Positions 15,327 to 24,845 are shown, counted from the first letter of the stretch. The stretch: 36,588 nt of DNA from an uncultured Gammaproteobacteria bacterium (GCA_902511025.1 CABXDP010000005.1:1-36588), one strand, 5' to 3'. The notes: generated from the sequence alone by a model not told the origin. Made by a program: numbers and translations.

Positions 15327-16292
15327 TTAGTTGCCGCATATAAATATTGCTCGCTTTGGAGCAGGATAGCCCTCCACTGTAAGATTTGAGTCAGACGGAT
15401 CAAGAAAATCTTCAAGTGACGCAGGGTTATATCCAATCCATGACGTTTTGCTCTGTTCATGCGTTGAGGTTTGAGTGACATCTATAAGTTTTATATCATT
15501 GAAGCCAGCATCAATAAGCCATGACTTGAGTGTATCAGTGCTTGGTAAACAGTAGACATTTCTCATATTTGCATATCTTCCTTCAGGTTCAATTGTGAAG
15601 TCTCTAGGTCCGTCTACTATTAAGGTTTCAAGTATCAGCTCTGAATCAGTAGCCATCATTTTTTTAAGCATCAATAGATGCTTCATATGATCTCTCTGAT
15701 GGTAAAGAACCCCCATGGAAAAGACACTCTCAAATACTGGCATACTCGGTAATTCTTCTAGCCTGAGTGGCAGCAAAATTGTATTAGAGGTGTTTTTAGA
15801 TAAAGTTTCAATTGCCGCGAATTGATAATTGAACAACATAAAGGGCTCGATACCAAGAACTTTTTTTGCCCCTTCCAGGGCCATTCTTAGGCTGAAATAA
15901 CCATTTCCAGCCCCTATATCTAGAACTCTTTTATTTTTTAATGGACGAATCTTTTTATTGAGTCGTTGCCACTTTAAGTCTCCAAGCCATTCACTTTCTA
16001 AGACTAAGTCATTCAAGAGAAATGGTCCTTTTCTCCAAGGCAGTAATTTCCTTAAACTCAGTTCAATATTTTCTGAGGAGGAGCCTATATCTTGTATGGA
16101 TATATAAGGCTCATTAAGGCCTAATTCTCCCTTTGAGTAACTTTCTAGCTCATCAATTGATTCATTCCATTTGGGTATATTCCCATTTTTTACTTGAAGT
16201 GCTTTAAGGCTTTTAGAAAGGCACTCTTCTTTGAATTGATGAAGGGTTAAATCATTGAAAAATAACTCGAATTTATCTTCAAATAATTTCAT
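15327..16292 (-). CDS. cmoB: tRNA U34 carboxymethyltransferase CmoB
   Basis: This 321-residue SAM-dependent enzyme matches CmoB along its whole length. WRKGPF, the cofactor motif VLDIGAGNGYFSLRM, VFSMGVLYHQRDH, RYANMRNVYCLPS and the C-terminal LTVEGYPAPKRAIFI are all diagnostic. CmoB uses carboxy-SAM, made by CmoA, to form 5-carboxymethoxyuridine at the wobble base of several tRNAs. cmoA, often adjacent, is not in the window. It is transcribed away from the coiled-coil repeat gene, sharing an 88-base intergenic region. Confidence 0.93.
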   Translation of the reverse strand: MKLFEDKFELFFNDLTLHQFKEECLSKSLKALQVKNGNIPKWNESIDELESYSKGELGLNEPYISIQDIGSSSENIELSLRKLLPWRKGPFLLNDLVLESEWLGDLKWQRLNKKIRPLKNKRVLDIGAGNGYFSLRMALEGAKKVLGIEPFMLFNYQFAAIETLSKNTSNTILLPLRLEELPSMPVFESVFSMGVLYHQRDHMKHLLMLKKMMATDSELILETLIVDGPRDFTIEPEGRYANMRNVYCLPSTDTLKSWLIDAGFNDIKLIDVTQTSTHEQSKTSWIGYNPASLEDFLDPSDSNLTVEGYPAPKRAIFICGN

Positions 16293-16380
16293 AAATTAAA
16301 TCTTTTCATAAAATACATCTAGTATAAAATAAGTTAGAGATACATATATATGTTACTTTTAACTCTTTTAGGGGATTAAC

Positions 16381-17334
16381 GTGATTAATAAATCAATTAA
16401 ATTTTTGGCGCTTCTGTTTTTGACTTTTAATGTCTTTGCAGGTGGCGATGATAGGGATCAAGTCTATTATGAAAACCTTGATGAAGAACTAGCTGCATTT
16501 GAGGCTCAACTGGCTGAAGATCTAGCAAAAGCTGAAATTGATGCTTTCAAAGCTGAAATGGATGCCGCTCTAGCTGAGCAAAAAATTGAAGACGAGTTGG
16601 CTACATTTGAAGCCAAGTTGGAGGCAGAGCTTGCTGCTCAAGAGATGATGGCAGAAATTGAGGCTGAAATGGCAAGAGCTGCTGCTCTTGCGGCTTTCCA
16701 ACAGAAACTTGAGGATGAAAGAGCTGCTGCTGCAAAATCAACTGCTGCTTATCAATCCAAGTTAGCCAGAGAAGCTGAAATGACTGCTCGTATGGCTGAA
16801 ATTGAAACTGAAAAAGAAATAGCTGCGTTTGAAGCCAAGCTTGCTGCAGAACTAGCCGCTCAAGAGATGATGGCAGAAATTGAGGCTGAAATGGCAAGAG
16901 CTGCTGCTCTTGCGGCTTTCCAACAGAAACTTGAAGATGAGAGAGCCGCTGCTGCTGCTGCGACTCAAGCCTACAGAGACTCTCTTCTAGAAGCAGAACT
17001 AGCAGCATTTGAAGCCCGATTAGAGGCTGAACTAGCTGCTGCAGAGATGATGGCTGAGATTGAAGAAGAGATGGCTCGAGCCGCTGCTCTTGAAGAGGAA
17101 GTGATTGGGGAACTTGTTGTAGAGGATGAAGTTATTGTGGTCACTGAAGAGGCTCATGAAGCCTGTAAGTATGCCCTAGGCTTATCTGATGCCAATATTG
17201 CTCTTTTCGAAAGTGCTTTAGCTGATGGAACTCTATTCAATAAAGGGCCTCAGAGCTCCAATGGTACTGAGTTTGGTGCCAGTAGATGGGATGCTTACGC
17301 AAACTGCGTAAGTAATTATATCAATCCATTCTAA
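16381..17334 (+). CDS. exported Ala/Glu-rich coiled-coil repeat protein, paralogue 1
   Basis: I do not recognise this protein. It starts at a GTG supported by AGGGGAT just upstream. A signal peptide (FLALLFLTFNVFA) is followed at once by GGDD in the mature protein. Residues of about 35-245 are an almost pure Ala/Glu/Met/Lys/Arg helix with a 74-residue repeat (FEAKLEAELAAQEMM ... EMARAAALAAFQQKLEDE ... KSTAAYQSKLA), predicted to be coiled coil. The last 60 residues (258-317) form a distinct domain with CKYALGLSDANI, GPQSSNGTEF and RWDAYANCV; C262 and C309 are the only cysteines and could pair. Paralogue 2 follows after a terminator. A role as an envelope stalk, spacer or filament is guesswork. 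Confidence 0.8.
   Translation: MINKSIKFLALLFLTFNVFAGGDDRDQVYYENLDEELAAFEAQLAEDLAKAEIDAFKAEMDAALAEQKIEDELATFEAKLEAELAAQEMMAEIEAEMARAAALAAFQQKLEDERAAAAKSTAAYQSKLAREAEMTARMAEIETEKEIAAFEAKLAAELAAQEMMAEIEAEMARAAALAAFQQKLEDERAAAAAATQAYRDSLLEAELAAFEARLEAELAAAEMMAEIEEEMARAAALEEEVIGELVVEDEVIVVTEEAHEACKYALGLSDANIALFESALADGTLFNKGPQSSNGTEFGASRWDAYANCVSNYINPF
16639..16934 (+). repeat. internal direct repeat in paralogue 1 (222-bp period)
   Basis: Bases 16639-16712 and 16861-16934 are identical over 74 bases and lie exactly 222 bases apart (74 codons). Less exact copies extend to both sides, with a third partial unit near 17010-17090. The repeat is in frame and makes the coiled-coil unit. Identity at DNA level, including third positions, indicates recent duplication or gene conversion. 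Confidence 0.9.
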
Positions 17335-17392
17335 CTATTAAGGCTAGAGTCTTTTTGTTATGATGATTTAACATAACTTTAGTTCAAAATAT

Positions 17393-17424
17393 AAAAAAAC
17401 CCAGAGCTTGCTCTGGGTTTTTTT
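17393..17424 (+). terminator. strong intrinsic terminator between the two repeat-protein genes
   Basis: Seven A's, then CCCAGAGC (17400-17407), a two-base TT, GCTCTGGG (17410-17417) and seven T's (17418-17424). With a CTTG tetraloop the stem has seven strong pairs plus A-T extensions, and U-tracts serve both strands. It ends transcription of paralogue 1. Paralogue 2 begins only 15 bases beyond it. Confidence 0.92.
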
Positions 17425-17439
17425 ATTTATAATCTTTTA

Positions 17440-18639
17440 ATGAATAAAATTCTTAGTAGTTTTCTAATCTCCTTTTTTTTGATTTTAATATCTACTTCTA
17501 GCTTCTCTGGAGGTGATGATATTTCAGTTCTTCAAGAAGAACTAGATATGATCCTGATGGAAGACCCTTGCTTTAATCATCTAGAGAGTGATATCTATGA
17601 TGAGGGTAATATAACTTCAGTTATATTAATCAAAGGAGATGGCTCATTTACTCAAGGTGATGAAATAATGAGCTCTAGCAATGTTAAGGCAATTGTTGAA
17701 TCTTATGATTCTGATAAAAATCTGCTCACCTATTACCAAACTGCTGAAACAGGTTTCAGATCCTTTTCAATTGGTGAAAAACTGGTAGGAAAGGGTGTAA
17801 ATGTTGTAACAATTGAAGAGTTTGTTTTGGACTTTGTTGTTCCGTGTTCAGACCTTGTAGTGTCAATTGAAGAGAATCCAGAGCAAATGATTTTTGTATT
17901 TGCAGATTCAGAAGCCGCAATTCAGGCTAAGTTAGCTGCGAAAGAGATGATGACAGAGATTGAAGAAGAGATGGCAAGAGCTGCTGCACTTGCGGCCTTC
18001 CTGCAAAAGCTAGAAGATGAAAAAGCTGCTGCTGCAAAATCAACTGCTGCTTATCAATCCATGTTGGCTAGAGATGCTGAAATTGCAGCTCGCATGAAGC
18101 AATTAGCGATTGAACAAGAGCTTGCTTTATTCGAAGCTAAATTAGAGGCTGAACTTGCAGCTCAAGCAATGATGACAGAGATTGAAGAAGAGATGGCAAG
18201 AGCTGCTGCACTTGCGGCCTTCCTGCAAAAGCTAGAAGATGAAAAAGCTGCTGCTGCAAAATCAACTGCTGCCTATCAAGCAAAGGTAGCTTATGAAAAG
18301 AGAGTTACAAAAATTAAGGATGACTTGCTCGCAGAGTTGGACGAGTTTAATTTATCTGGAGAGTATAAATCAACTATTTCAGAGGAGCTTATAAAGGAGG
18401 CTACAGACAAGTTGGCAGAGGAAGAGTTTGTTGGAGCTATTTCTGGAGAAATTGTAACCGAAGCAATTCATGATTACTGCAAGGTCAATCTAGGGCTATC
18501 TGAGAGTAATATTGAGCTATTCAAAAAAGCATTATCTGGAGGTTATCTAGGTAATGTAGGACCACAAGTGACCAATGGAACTGAATTTACAGCTAACAGA
18601 TGGCAGAAGTATATCGATTGTGTGGGTTCAAAAAGATAG
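17440..18639 (+). CDS. exported Ala/Glu-rich coiled-coil repeat protein, paralogue 2
   Basis: I do not recognise this protein beyond its relation to paralogue 1. A signal peptide (residues 1-23, ending STSSFS) is again followed by GGDD. A unique region of about 125 residues follows (C44 and C136, with TQGDEIMSSS and FRSFSIGEKLVGKGVNV, probably beta-rich). Two copies of the 74-residue coiled-coil repeat come next (about 160-310). The C-terminal domain at 343-399 has CKVNLGLSESNI, GPQVTNGTEF and RWQKYIDCV; C347 and C394 keep the same 47-residue spacing as in paralogue 1. The ATG lies 15 bases after a strong terminator, has no Shine-Dalgarno sequence, and a TATAAT sits at 17428-17433, so expression may be leaderless or by readthrough. 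Confidence 0.8.
   Translation: MNKILSSFLISFFLILISTSSFSGGDDISVLQEELDMILMEDPCFNHLESDIYDEGNITSVILIKGDGSFTQGDEIMSSSNVKAIVESYDSDKNLLTYYQTAETGFRSFSIGEKLVGKGVNVVTIEEFVLDFVVPCSDLVVSIEENPEQMIFVFADSEAAIQAKLAAKEMMTEIEEEMARAAALAAFLQKLEDEKAAAAKSTAAYQSMLARDAEIAARMKQLAIEQELALFEAKLEAELAAQAMMTEIEEEMARAAALAAFLQKLEDEKAAAAKSTAAYQAKVAYEKRVTKIKDDLLAELDEFNLSGEYKSTISEELIKEATDKLAEEEFVGAISGEIVTEAIHDYCKVNLGLSESNIELFKKALSGGYLGNVGPQVTNGTEFTANRWQKYIDCVGSKR
17947..18272 (+). repeat. internal direct repeat in paralogue 2 (222-bp period)
   Basis: Bases 17947-18050 and 18169-18272 are identical over 104 bases, again offset by exactly 222 bases. The unit encodes MMTEIEEEMARAAALAAF, then LQKLEDEKAAAAKSTAA. The same period in both paralogues shows that the unit predates, or was exchanged after, the gene duplication. 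Confidence 0.9.
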
Positions 18640-18649
18640 AGTAGCTTTT

Positions 18650-19207
18650 CTATATCTCAAGCAATGAGTTTTCTTTATCAGCTAAAGATTTGTCAATTGA
18701 AGCGATATGCTGATCAGTAATCTTTTGAATGTTGTCTTCAGCTTTGCGCGACTCATCTTCAGAAATTTCCTTTTCTTTGAGAAGTTCTCTAAAGTCAGAT
18801 ATTGCATCTCTTCGGATATTTCTAATCGCCACTCTGGCATTTTCTGCTTCATCACGAACCACTCTTACTAGTTCTCTTCTGCGATCTTCAGTTAGAGGAG
18901 GCAGAGGTATTCTCATGACCAAGCCTTGGGTATTTGGGTTAAGGCCTAAATCAGAAGTCAAAATTGCTTTTTCAATCGGCCCGACCATATCTTTTTCCCA
19001 TGGCGATACCTTTAAAGTTCTTGCGTCCTCTGCAGTAATGTTTGAGACTTGTGATAGAGGGACCATTGTGCCGTAGTATTCAACAGTGACTTGTTCAAGT
19101 AGTGAGGGGTGTGCTCTGCCAGCTCGAATTTTGCTGAAGTCGTTTTCTAGAGAGGCAAGTGATTTATCCATACGACTATTGGCATCACTATGAATTTCAT
19201 TTATCAT
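18650..19207 (-). CDS. frr: ribosome recycling factor
   Basis: This 185-residue protein has the full RRF pattern: [18 protein letters not shown], the SVSPWEK-like [32 protein letters not shown] and [16 protein letters not shown] with EF-G splits post-termination ribosomes in the cytosol. It starts two bases after pyrH with a GGAG site in the pyrH end. The pyrH-frr order is widely conserved in bacteria. It converges on paralogue 2, with 10 bases between stops. Confidence 0.96.
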   Translation of the reverse strand: MINEIHSDANSRMDKSLASLENDFSKIRAGRAHPSLLEQVTVEYYGTMVPLSQVSNITAEDARTLKVSPWEKDMVGPIEKAILTSDLGLNPNTQGLVMRIPLPPLTEDRRRELVRVVRDEAENARVAIRNIRRDAISDFRELLKEKEISEDESRKAEDNIQKITDQHIASIDKSLADKENSLLEI

Positions 19208-19209
19208 TT

Positions 19210-19932
19210 CTACTCTCCAGTTTGACTAACAGTTGTTCCAATTGCTTGGCCTTTGATAATGTTTGCAAGGGAGTAATTATCCTCCAACATACTAAAAACA
19301 CAAATTTTTATATTGTTGTCTCTGCATAGTGCAAATGCAGCAGTATCCATGACCTTGATGTTTTGCTCAATAGCCGAGTCAAAAGTTAGGGAGTCAAATT
19401 TAATAGCTGATGGATTCTTAATGGGATCACTTGAGTAGATACCATCAACTTTTGTTGCCTTGAAGACAATATCTGCACCTATCTCGATTGCTCTAAGTGC
19501 AGCTGCTGTGTCAGTAGTAAAGCAGGGGTTCCCAGTGCCTGCGGAGAAAATAACTACCTTTCCGTTGACTAGCTCACTTTTTGCTTTGGTATGATCAAAG
19601 GGTTCACAAACTCCACCACCAATTGGAAAGCCTGACATCACTATTGAAGGAATATTATTTCTTTCGAAGGCATCCGATAGAGCTAACGCATTCATTACAG
19701 TTGCTAGCATTCCGATGTGATCACCAGTAATTTTATTCATACCCTCTGCAGAAAGACTGGCACCTCTGTATAAATTTCCTCCACCAACAACGATAGCAAT
19801 TTCAACACCCAAATCAAGTGCTGATTGAACAATGCTTACGACCTTTTTAAGCATGTCAGAGTCTAAATTTTGATTACTACTGGATAGTGCTTCACCACTC
19901 AATTTTAGTAAGATACGTCGATAGGAAACCAT
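19210..19932 (-). CDS. pyrH: UMP kinase
   Basis: This is a 240-residue amino-acid-kinase-fold enzyme. [12 protein letters not shown] at the start, [32 protein letters not shown] and the lysine of [14 protein letters not shown] are standard PyrH features. It phosphorylates UMP to UDP with ATP, is hexameric, and is usually regulated by GTP and UTP. It is followed by frr, as in most proteobacteria, but tsf and rpsB are not seen upstream; instead uvrA is divergent with an 84-base gap. Confidence 0.96.
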   Translation of the reverse strand: MVSYRRILLKLSGEALSSSNQNLDSDMLKKVVSIVQSALDLGVEIAIVVGGGNLYRGASLSAEGMNKITGDHIGMLATVMNALALSDAFERNNIPSIVMSGFPIGGGVCEPFDHTKAKSELVNGKVVIFSAGTGNPCFTTDTAAALRAIEIGADIVFKATKVDGIYSSDPIKNPSAIKFDSLTFDSAIEQNIKVMDTAAFALCRDNNIKICVFSMLEDNYSLANIIKGQAIGTTVSQTGE

Positions 19933-19954
19933 CTGCTAAAGATTCAATACAAAA

Positions 19955-19984
19955 TTGTGATTTTACACAAGGGATGAGTATAAT
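19955..19984 (+). promoter_or_regulatory. putative sigma-70 promoter of uvrA
   Basis: TTGTGA at 19955-19960 and TATAAT at 19979-19984 are spaced by 18 bases, 32 bases before the uvrA ATG. I see no CTGT-N8-ACAG LexA-type site, so SOS control is not supported by this sequence. Confidence 0.55.
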
Positions 19985-20016
19985 GAACCCTTTGTCCGTC
20001 ATAAAATACAGAGTTT

Positions 20017-22833
20017 ATGGATTCAATAAGTATCCGTGGAGCAAAAGTCCATAATTTAAAAAATATAGATGTAAGCCTACCAAGAAATAAGCTCGTTGTT
20101 CTGACTGGACTATCTGGTTCAGGTAAATCTTCATTGGCATTTGATACTATCTATGCTGAAGGCCAAAGACGATATGTCGAATCACTCTCAGCATATGCAA
20201 GACAGTTTTTGTCTTTGATGGAGAAACCTGATGTTGATCATATTGAGGGGCTTTCTCCAGCAATTTCAATTGAGCAGAAGGCAACGTCACACAACCCAAG
20301 ATCAACCGTTGGAACGATTACAGAGATTTATGATTATTTAAGACTTTTATTTGCAAGAGTTGGCTCACCAAGGTGTCCTGATCACGGAGTAAAACTTCAA
20401 GCCCAGACGATTTCCCAAATGGTAGACTCAATTCTAGGACTTCCAGAAGATTCTAAGATGATGATTTTGGCTCCAATTGTTAGAAACAGAAAGGGGAGTC
20501 ATCAAAAACTTCTTCAAGAGTTGTCTCATGAAGGATTCCTGCGTGCCCGAATTGATGGTGAGGTTCAATTCCTTGAGGAAGTTGAAGAGCTAGATGGTAA
20601 TAAAAATCACACGATTGAGATAGTGGTTGACCGGCTTAAGGTTAGGCAAGATATATCTTCAAGGTTATCTGAGTCGCTTGAAACAGCACTAAATATGAGT
20701 TCTGGCATTGCCATCGCAAGCCCTATGGATACTGTTGATGAATGGAAGGAGTTGACTTTTTCAGCTAAGTTCTCCTGTGTTCACTGTGGATACTCACTTA
20801 ATGAATTGGAGCCAAGACTTTTTTCATTTAACAACCCAGTGGGGGCCTGTGAGGCTTGTGATGGTCTAGGAGTTAAAGATGTGTTTGATGAAGAAAGAGT
20901 TGTAGCAAATCCTGAGCTGAGTCTTGAGGATGGAGCAGTTTACGGTTGGAGCAAAAACAATGCTTACTTCTATCAAATGCTCACTCTCGTTGGTAATTTT
21001 TATAACTTTAGCGTATCGACACCGTTTAAAGAGCTATCAGAGGAGCATAAAAAAATAGTACTCTATGGTAGTGGAGACCAATCCATTGACTTTTCTAAAA
21101 TAAAAGGGAGAAGAGGCTGGTCTAGTCGAAAAAAACCTTTTGAAGGAATCATTCCGAGAATGATGCGAAGATATGCTGATAGTGATATTCGTTCGGTTAG
21201 AGAGGATCTGTCTAGGTATGTCATAAGCAAGCCATGCGCGAGCTGTCATGGGGATCGACTCAATGCTGCTGCAAGAAATGTTTTTATAAAGGATCACAAT
21301 ATATCTGATTTGACAAAATTAACGATTGATCAGGTGTATGAGTTTTTTGAAACGCTGGAGCTTGATGGTCAGCGAGGAGAGATTGCCAGTAAGATCTTAA
21401 ATGAAATTTCACAAAGACTTCATTTTTTAATTAATGTTGGGTTGGACTATTTAAATTTAGAAAGAAAAGCCAATTCTTTATCAGGTGGTGAAGCTCAAAG
21501 AATAAGGCTGGCCTCACAGATTGGCGCAGGATTAATTGGAGTTCTTTATGTTCTTGATGAGCCTTCGATTGGATTGCATCAAAGGGACAATCAAAAACTA
21601 TTGGATACTTTGACTTACCTCAGAGATTTGGGCAATACAGTGATTGTAGTTGAGCATGATGAAGATGCAATCAGACAGGCAGATTATGTTATTGATATTG
21701 GTCCAGGGGCAGGCATTCATGGCGGAAAAATCGTAGCTAGCGGGTCACCAGATGAAGTTATTGCCAATACCAAGTCACTCACTGGAGACTATTTGAGTGG
21801 TCGCCAAGAGATTAGCACTCCTAAGAAAAGAAAAAGTTCAAATGAATGGCTTGAGATTACAGGCGCTAGTGGAAATAATTTAAAGAATGTCGACTTAAGG
21901 ATTCCAATTGGAGTGTTAACTTGTATTACAGGTGTATCTGGTTCTGGAAAATCTACTTTAATCAATAATACGTTGTATGAACTAGCTGCACAAACATTAA
22001 ACGGTGCTCAAACAGATATTGCTCCCTTCAAAAAAGTCAAAGGAATGGAACTTTTTGATAAGGTTGTGAATATAAACCAGAGTCCAATAGGAAGAACTCC
22101 AAGATCTAATCCAGCAACCTATACAGGTGTATTCACTTTAATTCGTGACTTATTCGCACTCACACTCGAATCTAGATCAAGAGGATATAAGTCAGGTCGG
22201 TTTAGTTTTAATGTTAAGGGTGGGAGATGTGAGGCCTGTAAGGGAGATGGTTTAATCAAAGTTGAGATGCATTTTCTACCAGATGTTTATGTTTCGTGTG
22301 ATGTATGCAATGGACATCGATACAATAGAGAAACTCTTGAGATTAAATATAAAGGAAAATCTATAGCCGAAGTTCTTGAAATGACTGTTGAGGATGCACT
22401 GGACTTCTTTAAACCGATTCCAAAAATTAATCAAAAAATACAAACTTTAATGGATGTTGGTCTGTCCTATATTACCTTGGGCCAAAATGCTACAACTCTC
22501 TCTGGAGGAGAGGCGCAGCGCATCAAACTAGCTAAAGAATTATCTAAGTCTGATACTGGTCAGACACTCTACATACTTGATGAGCCAACGAGTGGGTTGC
22601 ATTTTCATGATATCAAGCAACTTCTATCTGTGATATTTAGACTTAGGGATCGTAACAATACAATCGTCATTATTGAACATAATCTTGATGTTATTAAAAC
22701 TGCAGATTGGATTGTTGATTTAGGACCTGAAGGTGGAAATAAAGGTGGTGAAATAATTGCTTATGGCACACCTGAAGAGGTAGTAAATTCTAAAAAATCA
22801 TTTACTGGAAGTTTTTTGAGACATCATCTTTAG
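20017..22833 (+). CDS. uvrA: excinuclease ABC subunit A
   Basis: This 938-residue protein is full length (E. coli about 940). It has two ABC ATPase modules. The first has Walker [15 protein letters not shown] and signature [16 protein letters not shown]; the second has [11 protein letters not shown] and [15 protein letters not shown]. It has two zinc modules ([18 protein letters not shown] ... CEACDGLG and [16 protein letters not shown] ... [10 protein letters not shown]). UvrA finds bulky DNA damage and loads UvrB in nucleotide excision repair. It is alone in its transcription unit and its stop overlaps the end of the convergent DUF3108-like gene by four bases. Confidence 0.97.
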   Translation: MDSISIRGAKVHNLKNIDVSLPRNKLVVLTGLSGSGKSSLAFDTIYAEGQRRYVESLSAYARQFLSLMEKPDVDHIEGLSPAISIEQKATSHNPRSTVGTITEIYDYLRLLFARVGSPRCPDHGVKLQAQTISQMVDSILGLPEDSKMMILAPIVRNRKGSHQKLLQELSHEGFLRARIDGEVQFLEEVEELDGNKNHTIEIVVDRLKVRQDISSRLSESLETALNMSSGIAIASPMDTVDEWKELTFSAKFSCVHCGYSLNELEPRLFSFNNPVGACEACDGLGVKDVFDEERVVANPELSLEDGAVYGWSKNNAYFYQMLTLVGNFYNFSVSTPFKELSEEHKKIVLYGSGDQSIDFSKIKGRRGWSSRKKPFEGIIPRMMRRYADSDIRSVREDLSRYVISKPCASCHGDRLNAAARNVFIKDHNISDLTKLTIDQVYEFFETLELDGQRGEIASKILNEISQRLHFLINVGLDYLNLERKANSLSGGEAQRIRLASQIGAGLIGVLYVLDEPSIGLHQRDNQKLLDTLTYLRDLGNTVIVVEHDEDAIRQADYVIDIGPGAGIHGGKIVASGSPDEVIANTKSLTGDYLSGRQEISTPKKRKSSNEWLEITGASGNNLKNVDLRIPIGVLTCITGVSGSGKSTLINNTLYELAAQTLNGAQTDIAPFKKVKGMELFDKVVNINQSPIGRTPRSNPATYTGVFTLIRDLFALTLESRSRGYKSGRFSFNVKGGRCEACKGDGLIKVEMHFLPDVYVSCDVCNGHRYNRETLEIKYKGKSIAEVLEMTVEDALDFFKPIPKINQKIQTLMDVGLSYITLGQNATTLSGGEAQRIKLAKELSKSDTGQTLYILDEPTSGLHFHDIKQLLSVIFRLRDRNNTIVIIEHNLDVIKTADWIVDLGPEGGNKGGEIIAYGTPEEVVNSKKSFTGSFLRHHL

Positions 22834-23528
22834 GTTTGAAAATCAATTGACTTCAAAACAATTCTAAAGGTATTTTTTTTGTTAATTTTATTTATAAGTA
22901 CAGGAAGATAGCTATGTTTTTTTGAAAGATTTAAAGTTAAGTTCAGTTCGGGGCAAGTTACTAATATAGTCTCAATCATTTCATCACTAATATTTATCAT
23001 TTCATTTTCTTCAACAATGAATGTCTGAAATTTAACTTTTTCCTCTGAACCTACTTGATAAATAAATTCTTTTGCAATTAAATCATTATTAATATCCTGA
23101 GATAGAGCTAGGTATACACTCAATTCATCAACTAAATTTCCAGGCGAGACCTTCCACTTTTCATTATTGTTATAGGTAGCATAGTTTTTTTCCGGAAAAA
23201 AATCAATTGTAATATTCTTTTCAGCATTTTCTCCAAGAATCTCTTTAACAGTATATTTTCTGCTGACTAATTCATTGTATGAATTTGTTCCTATACTTTG
23301 TTCAAACCTTGAGAATTTATAAAGTGCACTCCACATTGATTTAGTAGATGCTTCACTTGTATAAATATATTTATTACCATCAGTCTCAAGTCTAAATTCA
23401 GCAACTCCAATTTTGAAATTTCCCATAGAAGTGTCTGCGTATAAATCGTATTGAGCATTATATGGTGTTAGTGCATTAGCTCTTGAAGCAAGAATAATAA
23501 GTATGATAAAAATTTTAAATATCTTCAT
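22830..23528 (-). CDS. exported DUF3108-like protein, copy A
   Basis: The frame opens at a TTG (23540), but the ATG at 23528 gives a proper signal peptide ([18 protein letters not shown]) and is preferred, giving 232 residues. The mature protein starts [17 protein letters not shown] and continues with [11 protein letters not shown], a pattern seen in DUF3108 periplasmic proteins, which are mostly beta-strand. The function of the family is not established. It is a tandem paralogue of the next gene upstream, and both are probably transcribed with purM and purN. Confidence 0.65.
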   Translation of the reverse strand: MKIFKIFIILIILASRANALTPYNAQYDLYADTSMGNFKIGVAEFRLETDGNKYIYTSEASTKSMWSALYKFSRFEQSIGTNSYNELVSRKYTVKEILGENAEKNITIDFFPEKNYATYNNNEKWKVSPGNLVDELSVYLALSQDINNDLIAKEFIYQVGSEEKVKFQTFIVEENEMINISDEMIETILVTCPELNLTLNLSKKHSYLPVLINKINKKNTFRIVLKSIDFQT

Positions 23529-23545
23529 TAATTCAATCAAACAGG

Positions 23546-24241
23546 TTATCCTGGAGTAAAGCTAGTAAGAACAAGACGAAATCGAGTTTTTGAGCTATTT
23601 CTATTAATGATTAGGGGAATGTAGTTATATTTTTCAGATACATTGATAGAAATTTTTAATTCTGGGCTAGTTAGTTTAATAGAATTAATATTTATATCTT
23701 CTATACTAATTGTTTCATCTTCCGACCTGATAAAGGTTACTAGTTGAATTCCTTTTTCATCAACAACATGAAATGAGTACTCTTTTAGATTAGGTTTTTT
23801 TTGGAGATTCTCAGATAAAGCAAGGTAAAGATTCAGTTCATCAACTATTATTTTAGAATCTGATCCCCATTTTTTATCATTATTAACCATCACAAATCCT
23901 TCATTCTGGTTAATAAGAATTTTATTATTTTTGGTTACACCATCCTTTTCGATTTCAACAATATCATACAGCCTTCCTCTAATAATATTATCTTCTAAAG
24001 AGCCAATACTCTTCTCATATCTAGTATAGTTATAAAGTTTTTTCCAAATAGAATCTGTATAAGACTGACTCGAAAAAGTAAATTCATTGTTTCCATTGAG
24101 TTCTAACTTAAAATCTGCAGTACCAACTTTTAATGATCCCAAGTCTGTTGTAGCATTGAGTGCATATCTAGCTTCATATGGAGAAATCGCTTGTGAGCCT
24201 GAATAAATAAGAATCAAAATTACGAAAATAACTTTTTTCAT
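23546..24241 (-). CDS. exported DUF3108-like protein, copy B
   Basis: This 231-residue protein has a signal peptide (VIFVILILIYSGSQA) followed by ISPYEARYALNATTDLG, then KVGTADFKLELNG. It aligns with copy A along its whole length, for example IWKKLYNYTRYEKSIG against [16 protein letters not shown], and VDELNLYLALSENL against [14 protein letters not shown]. Its ATG overlaps the purN stop (ATGA), so it belongs to the purM-purN operon. DUF3108 genes lie next to purN in several gammaproteobacteria as I recall. The role is unknown, perhaps in the envelope. Confidence 0.68.
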   Translation of the reverse strand: MKKVIFVILILIYSGSQAISPYEARYALNATTDLGSLKVGTADFKLELNGNNEFTFSSQSYTDSIWKKLYNYTRYEKSIGSLEDNIIRGRLYDIVEIEKDGVTKNNKILINQNEGFVMVNNDKKWGSDSKIIVDELNLYLALSENLQKKPNLKEYSFHVVDEKGIQLVTFIRSEDETISIEDININSIKLTSPELKISINVSEKYNYIPLIINRNSSKTRFRLVLTSFTPG

Positions 24242-24843
24242 AAAATTTTTCCATCAAAAGTTGCAGTATTATTAATTAGTTTTAATCTGCTTTGAGTATA
24301 CCAATGAATGACCTTGGGATAAAGGCTGTGTTCTTTTTCTAAAACTTTTTTGGCAAGGGATGATGCTGTGTCATTATTTTCAATAGTCACTACTTCCTGA
24401 CTAATGATTGGACCTCCATCCAGCTTTTCAGTCACAAAGTGAACAGTTGCGCCATGATGAGTATCTGATGCATTGATTGCTCTCTGGTGGGTGTCAAGGC
24501 CTGGATATTTTGGAAGCAATGAGGGATGAATATTTAGAATTTTTCCTGAAAAATGATGAATAAATAGAGGCGAAAGTATCCTCATATAGCCTGCAAGAAT
24601 AATTACCTCAATACTAAAACTGTCAATAATTTTTATCATTTCCTGATCAAAATCATCTCTAGTATTAAATTTTTTTGGATCTAAAAAATGCGTTTTAATA
24701 TTTCCAATTTCTGCTCTCTTGAGGCCATAGGCGTTCATATTATTGCTTATAACAGCAGAGATTTGAAGGTCAATCCCGTCTGCATGATCCATGATTGATT
24801 GTAAATTAGAGCCATTTCCAGAAATTAGAATAACAGCTTTCAT
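24238..24843 (-). CDS. purN: phosphoribosylglycinamide formyltransferase
   Basis: This 201-residue GART enzyme shows the N-terminal VLISGNGSNLQSIMD, the folate-binding and catalytic segment ILAGYMRILSP, HPSLLPKYPGLDTHQRA and GATVHFVTEKLDGGPIISQ. It transfers a formyl group from 10-formyl-THF to GAR in purine synthesis. It follows purM by two bases and overlaps the next gene downstream by four. Confidence 0.95.
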   Translation of the reverse strand: MKAVILISGNGSNLQSIMDHADGIDLQISAVISNNMNAYGLKRAEIGNIKTHFLDPKKFNTRDDFDQEMIKIIDSFSIEVIILAGYMRILSPLFIHHFSGKILNIHPSLLPKYPGLDTHQRAINASDTHHGATVHFVTEKLDGGPIISQEVVTIENNDTASSLAKKVLEKEHSLYPKVIHWYTQSRLKLINNTATFDGKIL

Positions 24844-24845
24844 TT

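Noticed and set aside
16601-17008. Long open frame on the minus strand inside repeat paralogue 1
   Set aside because: It is Gln/Leu/Ser-rich low-complexity protein produced by the antisense of GCT/GAA-type repeat codons. The plus frame has a signal peptide, a ribosome site and a conserved domain.
16639-18272. CRISPR-like or satellite repeat array
   Set aside because: The repeats are long, in frame, few in number, separated by homologous and not unique sequence, and lie within coding regions.
19933-20016. LexA operator before uvrA
   Set aside because: No CTGT-N8-ACAG arrangement is present; only a plain sigma-70-like promoter is visible.
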